Both the position numbers and the translations under genes were made by a program. From CAZMOK01 sp964567785 (GTDB lineage: Bacteria > Bacteroidota > Bacteroidia > Bacteroidales > JAGOPY01), in contig CAZMOK010000009.1 of NCBI GenBank assembly GCA_964567785.1, positions 5,248 through 69,247 of the forward strand: 64,000 nucleotides of DNA. The letters are read 5' to 3'. Positions 44,043 through 52,831 of this stretch are shown here, one piece after another (positions within the stretch are counted from its first letter, which is position 1; each line of letters starts with the position of its first letter). A model generated the notes under the pieces. It was not told the origin of the DNA, ran no database searches, and saw nothing but the letters and a program-made list of their open reading frames with translations.

Positions 44043-44072
44043 TTGGCTGTTAGAATATTAACACTAATTTTG
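44043..44072 (+). promoter_or_regulatory. Complete Bacteroidota promoter (TTG-N19-TAATTTTG) for gdhA
   Basis: TTG at 44043-44045, 19 bases, TAATTTTG at 44065-44072. The predicted start near 44079 gives a leader of about 59 bases. The 195-base gap has no other gene. Confidence 0.65.
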
Positions 44073-44137
44073 CATTGTGAAATTATTAACAATGTTAATT
44101 TTTCACATATTCAGGAACCCTTTAAAATTGAAGCGAG

Positions 44138-45475
44138 ATGAACGTTGAAAAAATCATGAATGACCTGGAGAAAAAGCATCCGGGCGAAACAGAATACCTT
44201 CAGGCTGTCCGTGAGGTACTCGAATCGATCGAAGAAGTTGTGAATGAACACCCGCAGTTTCAGGCTGCCGGGATCATCGACAGGCTCATCGAGCCCGACA
44301 GGGTACTCACATTCAAGGTGCCATGGATGGGCGATGACGGAAAAGTACATGTAAACCTTGGCTACAGGGTGCAATTCAATAATGCCATAGGTCCTTACAA
44401 AGGTGGTTTGAGGTTTCACCCGAGTGTAAATCTCAGCATTCTGAAATTCCTCGGTTTCGAGCAGATATTCAAAAATGCCCTTACAACATTGCCTATGGGC
44501 GGTGCCAAGGGTGGATCCGACTTCGACCCTAAAGGAAAGTCAGATGCTGAAATTATGCGCTTCTGCCAGTCGTTCATGCTGGAACTTTGGAAATTGGTTG
44601 GTCCCAATACAGATGTTCCTGCCGGTGACATCGGAGTAGGGGGTAAGGAAATAGGTTATCTCTATGGGATGTATAAAAAACTGACCCACGAGCATACCGG
44701 GGTACTCACCGGGAAAGGGATAAACTGGGGTGGCAGCCTGATAAGGCCTGAAGCTACCGGATTCGGCTCTGTTTATTTTGCACAGGAAATACTTGCCCTG
44801 CAAGGTGATTCAATTGAAAATAAGGTGGTGGCATTGTCTGGTTTCGGAAACGTAGCCTGGGGAGCAGCCAAGAAGATCGAAGAGCTCGGAGGTAAGGTGG
44901 TTACCCTCTCAGGGCCTGACGGCTATGTTTACGACCCGGATGGTGTAAGCGGCGAAAAGATAGAATATATGCTCGAACTCAGGGCATCCAACCAGGACAT
45001 TGTGAAGCCCTACTCCTATGAATTTCCGGGTGCACAATTCCACCAGGGAAAACACCCGTGGGAGGTTAAATGTGATGTGGCCATTCCCTGCGCCACACAG
45101 AATGAATTAAATGAAGAAGATGCCAAGAACCTCGTAAAAAACGGTTGCCGGGTTATTGCAGAAGGTGCTAATATGCCTTCAACACCTGAAGCCATTGAAG
45201 TTTTCCATGATAATAAGATACTCTTCGGGCCCGGTAAGGCAGTTAACGCCGGTGGCGTTGCCACTTCCGGACTGGAAATGGCACAGAACTCGATGAAACT
45301 CAACTGGCCGGAAAATGAAGTTGATGCCCGGCTGCACCAAATCATGAAGAGCATACACAATGTTTGTGTTCAGCATGGTACTGAAGATGATGGCTATGTT
45401 AATTACGTGAAAGGTGCCAATGTTGCAGGATTTTTAAAAGTGGCAAATGCCATGCTCGACCTGGGAGTGCTTTAA
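44138..45475 (+). CDS. gdhA: NADP-type glutamate dehydrogenase
   Basis: 445 aa, the hexameric ~49 kDa type. YKGGLRFHPSVNLSI (about 87-101), LPMGGAKGGSDFDPKGKS (catalytic Lys, about 120-137), PAGDIGVGGKEIG, the Rossmann entry VALSGFGNVAWGAA, and NAGGVATSGLEM. It catalyses 2-oxoglutarate + ammonia to glutamate with NADPH, the main ammonia assimilation step in many Bacteroidota. Single gene between its own promoter and terminator. Confidence 0.96.
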   Translation: MNVEKIMNDLEKKHPGETEYLQAVREVLESIEEVVNEHPQFQAAGIIDRLIEPDRVLTFKVPWMGDDGKVHVNLGYRVQFNNAIGPYKGGLRFHPSVNLSILKFLGFEQIFKNALTTLPMGGAKGGSDFDPKGKSDAEIMRFCQSFMLELWKLVGPNTDVPAGDIGVGGKEIGYLYGMYKKLTHEHTGVLTGKGINWGGSLIRPEATGFGSVYFAQEILALQGDSIENKVVALSGFGNVAWGAAKKIEELGGKVVTLSGPDGYVYDPDGVSGEKIEYMLELRASNQDIVKPYSYEFPGAQFHQGKHPWEVKCDVAIPCATQNELNEEDAKNLVKNGCRVIAEGANMPSTPEAIEVFHDNKILFGPGKAVNAGGVATSGLEMAQNSMKLNWPENEVDARLHQIMKSIHNVCVQHGTEDDGYVNYVKGANVAGFLKVANAMLDLGVL

Positions 45476-45495
45476 TTTTACATTTGGGTAGTACA

Positions 45496-45528
45496 AAAGC
45501 CGCACCGGTTAACGGTTGCGGCTTTTTT
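45496..45528 (+). terminator. Intrinsic terminator after gdhA
   Basis: AAAGCCGC with GCGGCTTT around CCGgttaaCGG, followed by six T. It overlaps the end of the convergent GDSL gene and, being symmetrical, may serve both genes. Confidence 0.85.
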
Positions 45529-46075
45529 ATGTGCTTTCAACATAAGGCTTCAGCAGTTTGGCCCACAAATTATATCCTTCATGCGTAAGATGTGCACCGT
45601 CATATGTATAGCGGCTGTCCATCTGGCCCGAATCATTCAGAAAAGCACTGTGAAGATCGAGGAAGGTATATTTCTCACCTTTGCAGTATCTTCGTAGCTG
45701 GTTATTTGTCTCGTGTATGACCGTGTTGAGATCTGTCCCGACCAACAGGTTGGTTTCATTGACCGGAAGTATGCTTTGCAGGAAAAATCCGGGTGTTTCC
45801 TTCAGCCGTTCCATTATTTCCGTGATGTTTGAAGTAACCTCTTCCGGTGAATATCCGTGAAAAAGATCGTTAATGCCAATCATCATAAAGATCCTCAGAG
45901 GACTTGAATTAACTATCTCATCAAGCCTGAACCTGACCTGGATGGTGGTATCTCCACTTATCCCCCTGTTTACAAGACCGACCGTCGGGAAAAAATAATC
46001 CAGGTCGAAGCCTTCTGTTAAACTGTCGCCCAGAAAAACTGTGCTTTCAGTAGTTATGCGCTTGTTCTCGTACAT
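45527..46075 (-). CDS. SGNH/GDSL-type hydrolase
   Basis: 182 aa, no signal peptide. Block I VFLGDSLTEGFDL (catalytic Ser, about 13-25), block II NRGISGDTT, block III IGINDLFHG (GxND, about 67-75), block V YDGAHLTHEGY (Asp-x-x-His, about 157-167). An intracellular esterase or lipase of unknown substrate. It lies three bases after the Asp/Glu racemase gene, on the same strand, so probably cotranscribed. Confidence 0.88.
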   Translation of the reverse strand: MYENKRITTESTVFLGDSLTEGFDLDYFFPTVGLVNRGISGDTTIQVRFRLDEIVNSSPLRIFMMIGINDLFHGYSPEEVTSNITEIMERLKETPGFFLQSILPVNETNLLVGTDLNTVIHETNNQLRRYCKGEKYTFLDLHSAFLNDSGQMDSRYTYDGAHLTHEGYNLWAKLLKPYVEST

Positions 46076-46078
46076 AAG

Positions 46079-46777
46079 CTATTCAGTGGAAGAAATAAGG
46101 TATCTTGCCCCTGCTTCAGCATGAATCCTTAATGTATCGAAAGCCGGGACTTTAAGGTCGTCCTGTTTTATGATGAGTGGCAACTCTGTACATCCTAAAA
46201 TGATGCCTCCTGACCCTCGGGATACCAGATCACTGCAGATGTCAAGCAGCCTTTCTTTTGTTTCTTTCTTGAATATTTCGCGTGACAGCTCTTTGAATAT
46301 TACCCTGTGGATGAACTTCATATCATCTTCACCAGGTATAAGAGAGTCAATGCCATTTGAAGAGAGCACATCTTTGTAGAAACTCTCTGTCATTGTGGGA
46401 AGGGTACCCAGCAGACCTGCCTTTTTCACTTTTTTTGATTTGATAACCTTGGCAGTTTCATGTGCAATATGCACGAAATCCAGTCCAGACCGGTCCGAAA
46501 CGGCCCTGGCATATCTGTGAATGGTATTTGCGCAAAGCATCAATTTGTCTACACCCGCATTCCTGAGGGACATTCCTGCATCAGCCAGTATATTCTCAAT
46601 GGCGCCAAAATCCTTCTTCTTCTGGTTCTCCACCAGATCATTGAAATTAATTGAATAAAGGATTATTTTACCTGAATTGTTATCGCCAAGCTCCTTGTTC
46701 ACTTCCTGGTTTATGATCTTGTAATAATCGAGGGTTGATACCCAGCTTGTGCCGCCTATAAGTCCGAGTGTTTTCAT
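46079..46777 (-). CDS. Aspartate/glutamate racemase family protein
   Basis: 232 aa. GLIGGTSWVSTLDYYKIIN (about 5-23), LCANTIHRYA (about 82-91, first catalytic Cys), LLGTLPTMTESFY and GIILGCTELPLIIK (second catalytic Cys). The form matches the YgeA/aspartate-racemase subgroup rather than MurI. Cytoplasmic cofactor-independent amino acid racemase; substrate uncertain. Confidence 0.88.
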   Translation of the reverse strand: MKTLGLIGGTSWVSTLDYYKIINQEVNKELGDNNSGKIILYSINFNDLVENQKKKDFGAIENILADAGMSLRNAGVDKLMLCANTIHRYARAVSDRSGLDFVHIAHETAKVIKSKKVKKAGLLGTLPTMTESFYKDVLSSNGIDSLIPGEDDMKFIHRVIFKELSREIFKKETKERLLDICSDLVSRGSGGIILGCTELPLIIKQDDLKVPAFDTLRIHAEAGARYLISSTE

Positions 46778-46805
46778 GATAGTCTATTTTATGACATAAA
46801 GGTAA

Positions 46806-46967
46806 TTATTATGAGAGACGACGTCTCAGAAAATGCAAAAGCAGAAATCAGTTTAAAGATGGATATATGTCATAATAGTCATATATTCAATTAATTATAA
46901 CTAAACGTATGAATAGTAAGGGAAGTTTGTATAATTGATAATAACCGAGACGTCGTCCCTCCGGGAC
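46806..46967. repeat. Inverted GAGACGACGTCTC elements flanking an intergenic segment
   Basis: GAGACGACGTCTC near 46811-46823 and its reverse complement-like GAGACGTCGTCCC near 46949-46961, the latter continuing into hairpin GTCCC-tcc-GGGAC. They bound about 125 bases of AT-rich DNA between the lycopene cyclase stop and the racemase start. No gene seen inside. Confidence 0.5.
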
Positions 46968-46968
46968 A

Positions 46969-47676
46969 TCATTTCCAGCTCAGCCTCGATTTGCCGGCCC
47001 TGCTCAAAAGGTACTCATAAATATTGATATTCATCAGGAATAGGGAAAGGAAATAAAAGAAGTCTTCCACAGGTATGGTATACGCCCGGGTGGCCAGGTT
47101 TTCTGTGTTGTCATAGATCACGACGGGTAACGCCGTCAATATACCGTTTACCAGTATGAAGGGAATAATGTTGACAAAATAGGCAAGGTAAAAGCGAGAA
47201 AGATAGGTTTTGTAAGTCCCCGCAATCAATTGCAGAGCTAGCACTGCAGCCGCAAATGAATAGTTGATGAATGTATATACCCTGTCAATATGAGTTACGG
47301 CCAGGATCACCGAAAGGATCAGGAACGCGATAGTAAGCACCATTGCAGCTTTCGGAAAGTAAAACCTTTTAACAAAATAATTCAGCACTTCATAAACGAA
47401 CACACAGGCAAAAGGTACTGCAATAAAGAAAGACCATTCTTCCAGAGGGAGGCCGAGCAAATAGTAGCCTGTCACATATTCCGGGTTGAATTCCCAGACC
47501 GAATTAGCCGTGAAGATGACATCCCAGATTATAAAGGGTATCATGGGAATTATGATTGCCACGGCAAGGTATTTCCATTTCTTATAATAAGCTATCCTGT
47601 ATTCAAAACTTCTTATCAGCGGTATCGACACTGTAAAAAGCATAAGCCCTAAATATGTATACTGGTCCCAACTCAT
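46969..47676 (-). CDS. Lycopene cyclase, fused CrtYc-CrtYd type
   Basis: 235 aa, all-membrane (about six to seven helices). Two homologous halves each carry the cyclase motif: LPLEEWSFFI (about 76-85) and IPVEDFFYFL (about 200-209), with YHTF-free variants of the CarR/CrtYcd type. It cyclises psi ends of lycopene to beta rings in the inner membrane. The gene overlaps crtB by four bases (ATGA), consistent with a coupled crtI - crtB - cyclase operon. With CruF on the other arm, one ring per molecule is the likely outcome. Confidence 0.88.
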   Translation of the reverse strand: MSWDQYTYLGLMLFTVSIPLIRSFEYRIAYYKKWKYLAVAIIIPMIPFIIWDVIFTANSVWEFNPEYVTGYYLLGLPLEEWSFFIAVPFACVFVYEVLNYFVKRFYFPKAAMVLTIAFLILSVILAVTHIDRVYTFINYSFAAAVLALQLIAGTYKTYLSRFYLAYFVNIIPFILVNGILTALPVVIYDNTENLATRAYTIPVEDFFYFLSLFLMNINIYEYLLSRAGKSRLSWK

Positions 47677-48506
47677 CTTATAAGTCCAAATTTATTTTTC
47701 AAATAGCTGGTCACCAAAAGCCACATTTTCATTGTATCAGAAACCCTGTACCTTTTTTTAACAATATTGGAAGAGTCGGTGCGTCTGATCTTTTTAAAAA
47801 GCTGGAGGTAATAGACGTAGGCAAGATAAACACCGAGCCTTGCACGCGGATCAAGCTTCTTTATACCGATGTAAGCTTCATCAAAATCGGCCTTTATGTC
47901 GTCCTCGATCTTCTTTTTTGTTTCGTTGTCGAAATTATCAAAATCTACATCCGGAAAGTAGGTCCTGCCTCTTTCAATGTAATCGGCTTTGAGATCCCTC
48001 AGGAAATTGACTTTCTGGAAGGCCTCACCCAGTTTCCGCGCAAAAGGGACCATATCAGTATACCCGTTTTGCGGGATGCTGAAAACACGCAGGCACATAA
48101 GCCCAACAACCTCTGCCGAACCATAAACGTATTTCTTGAAGCCTTTTTCGCTGTAGTCTGTTTCATACAGATCCATCTCCATGCTTTCAAGGAATGAATC
48201 TATCAGGTCCCTCTCAATACCGTAGGTATTAACAACCCACTGGAAACTGTGCAAAATGGGATTGCTGCTAATGCCTTTATTGAGGGCTTCGTGTGTTTCC
48301 TTCCTGAATTTTTCAAATAACTCTTTCTGGTCGTGCCCATGGAAAGTATCGACTATTTCATCGGCAAATCTTACGAATCCATAAATAGCATATATGGGTT
48401 TCCTGAATTCCTTATCCAGGACTCTGACACCCAACGAAAACGATGTGCTGTAGTTTTCAGTGGTTTTTTTGCTTACATCAAGTGAATTAAGCGTATACAG
48501 GTCCAT
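47673..48506 (-). CDS. crtB: Phytoene synthase
   Basis: 277 aa from the ATG at 48506 (a TTG three codons upstream is not needed). Trans-isoprenyl diphosphate synthase fold with first Asp motif FVRFADEIVDTFHGHD (DxxxD, about 43-58) and second VNFLRDLKADYIERGRTYFP (about 162-181). Condenses two geranylgeranyl diphosphates to phytoene. Its start overlaps the end of crtI by 20 bases. No geranylgeranyl diphosphate synthase is in the window. Confidence 0.94.
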   Translation of the reverse strand: MDLYTLNSLDVSKKTTENYSTSFSLGVRVLDKEFRKPIYAIYGFVRFADEIVDTFHGHDQKELFEKFRKETHEALNKGISSNPILHSFQWVVNTYGIERDLIDSFLESMEMDLYETDYSEKGFKKYVYGSAEVVGLMCLRVFSIPQNGYTDMVPFARKLGEAFQKVNFLRDLKADYIERGRTYFPDVDFDNFDNETKKKIEDDIKADFDEAYIGIKKLDPRARLGVYLAYVYYLQLFKKIRRTDSSNIVKKRYRVSDTMKMWLLVTSYLKNKFGLIR

Positions 48507-49974
48507 ATTTTTCAAGTATCCGTTCTGTTACTAACCTTGAGCTGATAACTGTCATCGGCAGGCCGGTCCCCGGTACGGTGGAGGCCCCGACATAAAAAAC
48601 ATTGCCATATTTTTCATCAAAATTCTTAGGCCTGAAACCGCCTATCTGGTTAAGGTCATGCGCCAGTCCAAGGCCGCTACCCTTGTACAGATTGAAAGCC
48701 TGTTCCCAGTCTACCGGGTCCTTAATAGTTAGTGTCATCAGGTTTTTCTTGATGTCGAACCCTGTACGGGCCGAAAGGTCAGTGAGTATATTGTCGGCAA
48801 GCTCTTCACGATCCGACCAGTCGGGTTTGTACCTGAGGTCAGGCACCGGGCAAAGGATAAAAAGATTTTCGCAGCCTTCGGGAGCAGTGTCCAGGTTATA
48901 TCTTGAATTCACATTAACGTAATAATATGGCTTTTTCAGGCTGACCGAATTCTTGAAGATCTTGCTGGTATAGTCCTTGAAGTTCTCTCCAAGAAAATAA
49001 GTGTGGTGATGAAGGTTGTCGATCTTGCCCTTGACACCTATATAAAGTGTATATGGCCCCAGCGTCCATTTTTTCTTGTCCAGTTTTTCTTCGGTAAATT
49101 TTTTCCTTTTGAAGACCGATGACCTGAACCCTGCAGCATCTGCGTTGATAACATAAAGGTCAGCTTCCCAGCGTTTTCCTTCACTGTCGATAAGCGCATC
49201 GATCTCTCCGTCATTTTCAGAGTAGCCTGTGATCTCAGTATTGTAAACTATATTGATATCTTCTTTTTCAAAAGTCCTGAGAAGTCCTTCAACTATCTTG
49301 TACATACCTCCTTTTACGTTATGATACCCGTCGTGTACCATTTCGGTATACGACAGGAGGCTGTAAACGGCCGGCGTATCGAAGGGAGTTGCTCCCAGGA
49401 AGAACGATACGAGTGAGAAGATCACTTTGACCTCGTGCGAAGTGAAATGACGTTCCATTTCCTTCCACATGGTCCGTATCATTTTTGGGGCATGCCCCCA
49501 GGGTACCGTTGCCAGTGCCATGAGGAAGGTAAATACATTGTCGAAATTCCTTTTGATTACAATATCTTCGGTAGAATGAAAAAGCCTTCCGGCAGAATCC
49601 AGGTACTTGCGCATCTTTTCTTCAAGCTCAGGTTCTATTTCTTCAAATTCTTCTGCCAGTTTTTTAAGGTCCTTATAGATCATGAAAGGCTCTTTCCTGT
49701 CGGCAAAGTAAACTGCATAAAGGGGGTCAAGCTCGATGAATTCAAAGGGCATGTCGATCTTGCAGTAATCAATAAATTCTTTGAATTCATAGCTCATACT
49801 GAAAAAAGAAGGCCCGAAGTCAAACGTAAATCCATCCTTTTTTAATTGATTCAGCCGGCCGCCTGCCTGGTGATATTTTTCTACCATCTCAACCGTATAA
49901 CCGTTTTTTGCTAGCCTCAGGGCTGTGGTGAGACCCCCCAAGCCTGTTCCTACTATTAGGGCTTTCTTTTTCAT
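48487..49974 (-). CDS. crtI: Phytoene desaturase
   Basis: 495 aa. N-terminal dinucleotide motif ALIVGTGLGGLTTALRLAKNG (with the usual GxGxxG) and substrate-side FDFGPSFFSM; C-terminal FAD motif PGTGLPMTVISSRL (about 470-483). Oxidises phytoene to lycopene in the membrane. It heads the leftward half of the carotenoid cluster. A TATTTTTG core lies 40 bases upstream. A second, divergent paralogue begins 89 bases away. Confidence 0.93.
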   Translation of the reverse strand: MKKKALIVGTGLGGLTTALRLAKNGYTVEMVEKYHQAGGRLNQLKKDGFTFDFGPSFFSMSYEFKEFIDYCKIDMPFEFIELDPLYAVYFADRKEPFMIYKDLKKLAEEFEEIEPELEEKMRKYLDSAGRLFHSTEDIVIKRNFDNVFTFLMALATVPWGHAPKMIRTMWKEMERHFTSHEVKVIFSLVSFFLGATPFDTPAVYSLLSYTEMVHDGYHNVKGGMYKIVEGLLRTFEKEDINIVYNTEITGYSENDGEIDALIDSEGKRWEADLYVINADAAGFRSSVFKRKKFTEEKLDKKKWTLGPYTLYIGVKGKIDNLHHHTYFLGENFKDYTSKIFKNSVSLKKPYYYVNVNSRYNLDTAPEGCENLFILCPVPDLRYKPDWSDREELADNILTDLSARTGFDIKKNLMTLTIKDPVDWEQAFNLYKGSGLGLAHDLNQIGGFRPKNFDEKYGNVFYVGASTVPGTGLPMTVISSRLVTERILEKYGPVYA

Positions 49975-50013
49975 AGTTTATTCTTTGTGGAGTATTTTGG
50001 CCGGAATATTAAA

Positions 50014-50021
50014 CAAAAATA
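50014..50021 (-). promoter_or_regulatory. -7 promoter core for crtI-crtB-cyclase operon
   Basis: Minus-strand TATTTTTG; expected start near 50007, about 33 bases of leader. The divergent gene has only a degenerate TACTTTG at 50024-50030. Confidence 0.45.
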
Positions 50022-50063
50022 TACTACTTTGGTTTAAAAGTACTTAATATTGTTAATAGAACA

Positions 50064-51536
50064 ATGCGAAATGTAATTATAATCGGAGCAGGTATATCCG
50101 GAATGGCAACTGCCATACGACTTGCTGCCAGAGGTTTCCGGGTAGATGTTTTTGAGCAGTCGGATAAGCCCGGGGGCAAGATAGCCCAGTTCACGAAAGA
50201 TGGATTCCGCTTCGATATGGGGCCTTCACTCTTTACCATGCCAGAATATGTTGAAGAACTTTTTCGAATTGCCGGGGTTGAAGTTTCAGGTAATTTCAGT
50301 TACCAAAAGCTGGAAGTTGTTACAAAATATTTCTTCGAAGATGGTAGTGAGATCATTGCCTATTCCGATCCCGAAAAATTTGCTGATGAAATAGGATTGA
50401 AAACCAGTGAAGAGGCCGGCAGGGTGAAAGAATACCTCGATAAAAGCGCAGAATTGTATAACATCACCGCAGAGGTATTTATCAGGAACTCTCTCCATTA
50501 TATACCTAATTTTTTCTCAAAGCCTTTTTTGAAAGCATATTCAAAGATCCATAAGCTGAATGCCTTCAGGTCGATGCATGCCGAGAATTCAAGATGGTTC
50601 AGTGACGAAAGGGTGATCAACCTTTTCGACAGGTTTGCCACGTATAATGGCAGCAACCCCTACCAGGCTCCAGCTACGCTGAATGTTATTCCCCACCTTG
50701 AGCATAATATCGGGGCTTTTTTTCCGGAGAAGGGAATGTATGGTATCATAGATTCCCTTTACAGTTTAGCCAGGCAACTCGGTGTTGATTTTCATTTCAA
50801 TGAGCCGGTCGAACGCCTTGATGTAGAGGATAAACAAGTAAAATCAATAACCACGGCAAAAGGTGATAAGCATTCCGGGATCGTTGTCAGCAGCATCGAC
50901 GTTCATGCTTTCTATAAAAACATTTATCCCGATCCCGGAAAGCTAAAGAAAATAGAGAAGCAGCAAAGATCTACTTCCGCTCTCATCTTTTACTGGGGCA
51001 TTGATAATGAATTTCCGAAACTGGACACACACAACATCCTCTTTTCTTCCGATTATAAAGAGGAATTCGAACACCTGTTCTTTAAAAAAACAATATATCA
51101 CGATCCAACGGTATATATTTTCATCAGTTCAAAGCAGGTGAATGAAGACGCACCCGAAGGAAAGGAAAATTGGTTTGTGATGATCAATGTTCCCGAGAAT
51201 GACGACCATGATTGGGAGAAACTCAAAGTTGAAGCCAGAAAAGCCATTATCAGGAAAATAAACAGAATGCTGGATACAGACATCGAGAAACTGGTCCTTT
51301 TTGAGGAAAGCCTCGATCCGGAAGGGATCGAAAGCAGGACCTCCTCTTACAAGGGTTCCCTTTACGGGTCCAGTTCGAACAGCCGTTTTTCGGCCTTCAG
51401 AAGGCATCCGAACTTCTCTTCGGATATTGATGGCCTGTATTTCACCGGTGGCAGCGTACATCCGGGAGGGGGCATACCCCTCTGCCTTTCTTCCGCAGCA
51501 ATAGTTGATGAAAGTATCCTTAAAAAATCCCTATGA
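50064..51536 (+). CDS. Second CrtI-family desaturase (CrtD-like)
   Basis: 490 aa. VIIIGAGISGMATAIRLAARG (about 4-24), FDMGPSLFTMPEY (about 50-62), C-terminal FTGGSVHPGGGIPLCLSS (about 462-479). It is a full-length FAD carotenoid oxidoreductase, distinct from the CrtI next door. It begins the rightward arm with CruF, acyltransferase and glycosyltransferase, where a CrtD-type enzyme (3,4-desaturation of a 1-hydroxy end) is expected. That specificity is inferred from context. Confidence 0.85.
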   Translation: MRNVIIIGAGISGMATAIRLAARGFRVDVFEQSDKPGGKIAQFTKDGFRFDMGPSLFTMPEYVEELFRIAGVEVSGNFSYQKLEVVTKYFFEDGSEIIAYSDPEKFADEIGLKTSEEAGRVKEYLDKSAELYNITAEVFIRNSLHYIPNFFSKPFLKAYSKIHKLNAFRSMHAENSRWFSDERVINLFDRFATYNGSNPYQAPATLNVIPHLEHNIGAFFPEKGMYGIIDSLYSLARQLGVDFHFNEPVERLDVEDKQVKSITTAKGDKHSGIVVSSIDVHAFYKNIYPDPGKLKKIEKQQRSTSALIFYWGIDNEFPKLDTHNILFSSDYKEEFEHLFFKKTIYHDPTVYIFISSKQVNEDAPEGKENWFVMINVPENDDHDWEKLKVEARKAIIRKINRMLDTDIEKLVLFEESLDPEGIESRTSSYKGSLYGSSSNSRFSAFRRHPNFSSDIDGLYFTGGSVHPGGGIPLCLSSAAIVDESILKKSL

Positions 51537-51539
51537 GGT

Positions 51540-52187
51540 ATGGAATTGAATATCCTTAAAAAGAATCACGGCCTGATCTCAGTTGTCATAGTAATTTTTT
51601 ACTCTGTCGGTATAGCGGGGCTCAGTATTGAATTTTCAAGGGAAATATTCAGGCAGCTTGTTCCGCTGACCTTGCTGGCTTCCGCTGTACTGATGCTTTT
51701 AATGGATGAATCCGGGTCAAGGCGCCTCTGGTGGATATTGATATTCATATATTTCTCGAGTTTCCTGGTAGAAATGGCAGGGGTAAACACCGGTCTTATT
51801 TTTGGTGAATACGAGTATGGTAAAACGCTCGGGTTCAAGATATTGGGCACCCCCCTCATCATCGGGATAAACTGGATAATCCTTGTTTATGCTATCTGGC
51901 AATCGATCGGCAACTTAAAGATGCATGGTATCCTTAAGGTCATAATTGCCTCAGTTGCAATGGTGATCTATGATTTTGCACTTGAACCAATTGCGATCAT
52001 ACTCGATATGTGGTCGTGGGGAATTGGTGATATACCTGTTCAAAACTATATTGCCTGGTTCGTGATTTCCCTTGTGTTTTTTACTATCCTTAAATTTGCC
52101 CGGGTGAGGATTAGGAACAGGATCTCACTTGTTCTGTTATTGACCCAGTTCTTTTTCTTTGTTATTTTGAATTTCACTCTCAAATAG
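51540..52187 (+). CDS. CruF-type carotenoid 1',2'-hydratase
   Basis: 215 aa membrane protein with about seven helices. The region FLVEMAGVNTGLIFGEYEYG (about 73-92) followed by KILGTPLIIGINWIILVY and FALEPIAI is the CruF/DUF422 pattern. CruF adds water to the psi end of gamma-carotene or lycopene, giving the tertiary alcohol used for glycosylation. It starts three bases after the desaturase stop. Confidence 0.87.
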   Translation: MELNILKKNHGLISVVIVIFYSVGIAGLSIEFSREIFRQLVPLTLLASAVLMLLMDESGSRRLWWILIFIYFSSFLVEMAGVNTGLIFGEYEYGKTLGFKILGTPLIIGINWIILVYAIWQSIGNLKMHGILKVIIASVAMVIYDFALEPIAIILDMWSWGIGDIPVQNYIAWFVISLVFFTILKFARVRIRNRISLVLLLTQFFFFVILNFTLK

Positions 52188-52213
52188 AAAATCTGAATGA
52201 ATCAAGGTCACAA

Positions 52214-52831
52214 ATGATACCTGCCAATCATAAAAGAATATATCTTTGGTTTTTCAGGCACTATTCAAGCCTGATGATCAACAGAAGCTTCAGTCTGGTA
52301 AGGGTTCACAGTGATTTTGAAGACCGGGGCAGGCCACTTCTGCTGATTGGCAACCACTTTAGCTGGTGGGACGGCTTTTTTGCGATCTATCTTAACAACC
52401 TGCATTTCCGCCGCAAATTTTATGTCATGATGCTGGAAAAGCAACTTTCCAGAAGGATGTTCCTCAGCAAGGCCGGAGCTTTTTCCATTAAGAAGGGATC
52501 CAGGTCGGTGATCGAAAGTATCGACTATGCCGCCTCAATACTAAGGCATCCGGAAAATATTCTTGTTATGTACCCCCAGGGTGAGATCGAATCCCTGCAT
52601 AAACGGCCACTCCTTTTTCAAAAGGGTATTGCCGATGTCTGCAAGAGAGCCGGCGGAGATTTCGATATAGTTTTTTACGCTGCACTGGTGGATTATTTTT
52701 CCAGAAGGAAACCTTCGCTTCAGTTTTATGTTAAGACTCATGACAAGAAAAAAGTCATTACAGAGGATTCCCTGCAGGATGCCTACAATGATTTTTATAA
52801 CTCTTGCATAATAAGGCAAAAGGAAAAATGA
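52214..52831 (+). CDS. PlsC-type acyltransferase of the carotenoid cluster
   Basis: 205 aa. Acyltransferase block I LLIGNHFSWWDGFFAI (HxxxxD, about 36-51), block II around KLFLSKAGAFSIKKGSR-like LSKAGAFSIKKGS (about 80-92), block III YPQGEIESLH (about 117-126). In carotenoid clusters such enzymes acylate the sugar; a role in general phospholipid synthesis is the alternative. It overlaps the GT2 gene by four bases. Confidence 0.85.
   Translation: MIPANHKRIYLWFFRHYSSLMINRSFSLVRVHSDFEDRGRPLLLIGNHFSWWDGFFAIYLNNLHFRRKFYVMMLEKQLSRRMFLSKAGAFSIKKGSRSVIESIDYAASILRHPENILVMYPQGEIESLHKRPLLFQKGIADVCKRAGGDFDIVFYAALVDYFSRRKPSLQFYVKTHDKKKVITEDSLQDAYNDFYNSCIIRQKEK

Noticed and set aside
47290..48197. Plus-strand frames opposite the cyclase and crtB
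   Set aside because: They lie across two conserved carotenoid genes and lack recognisable domains.
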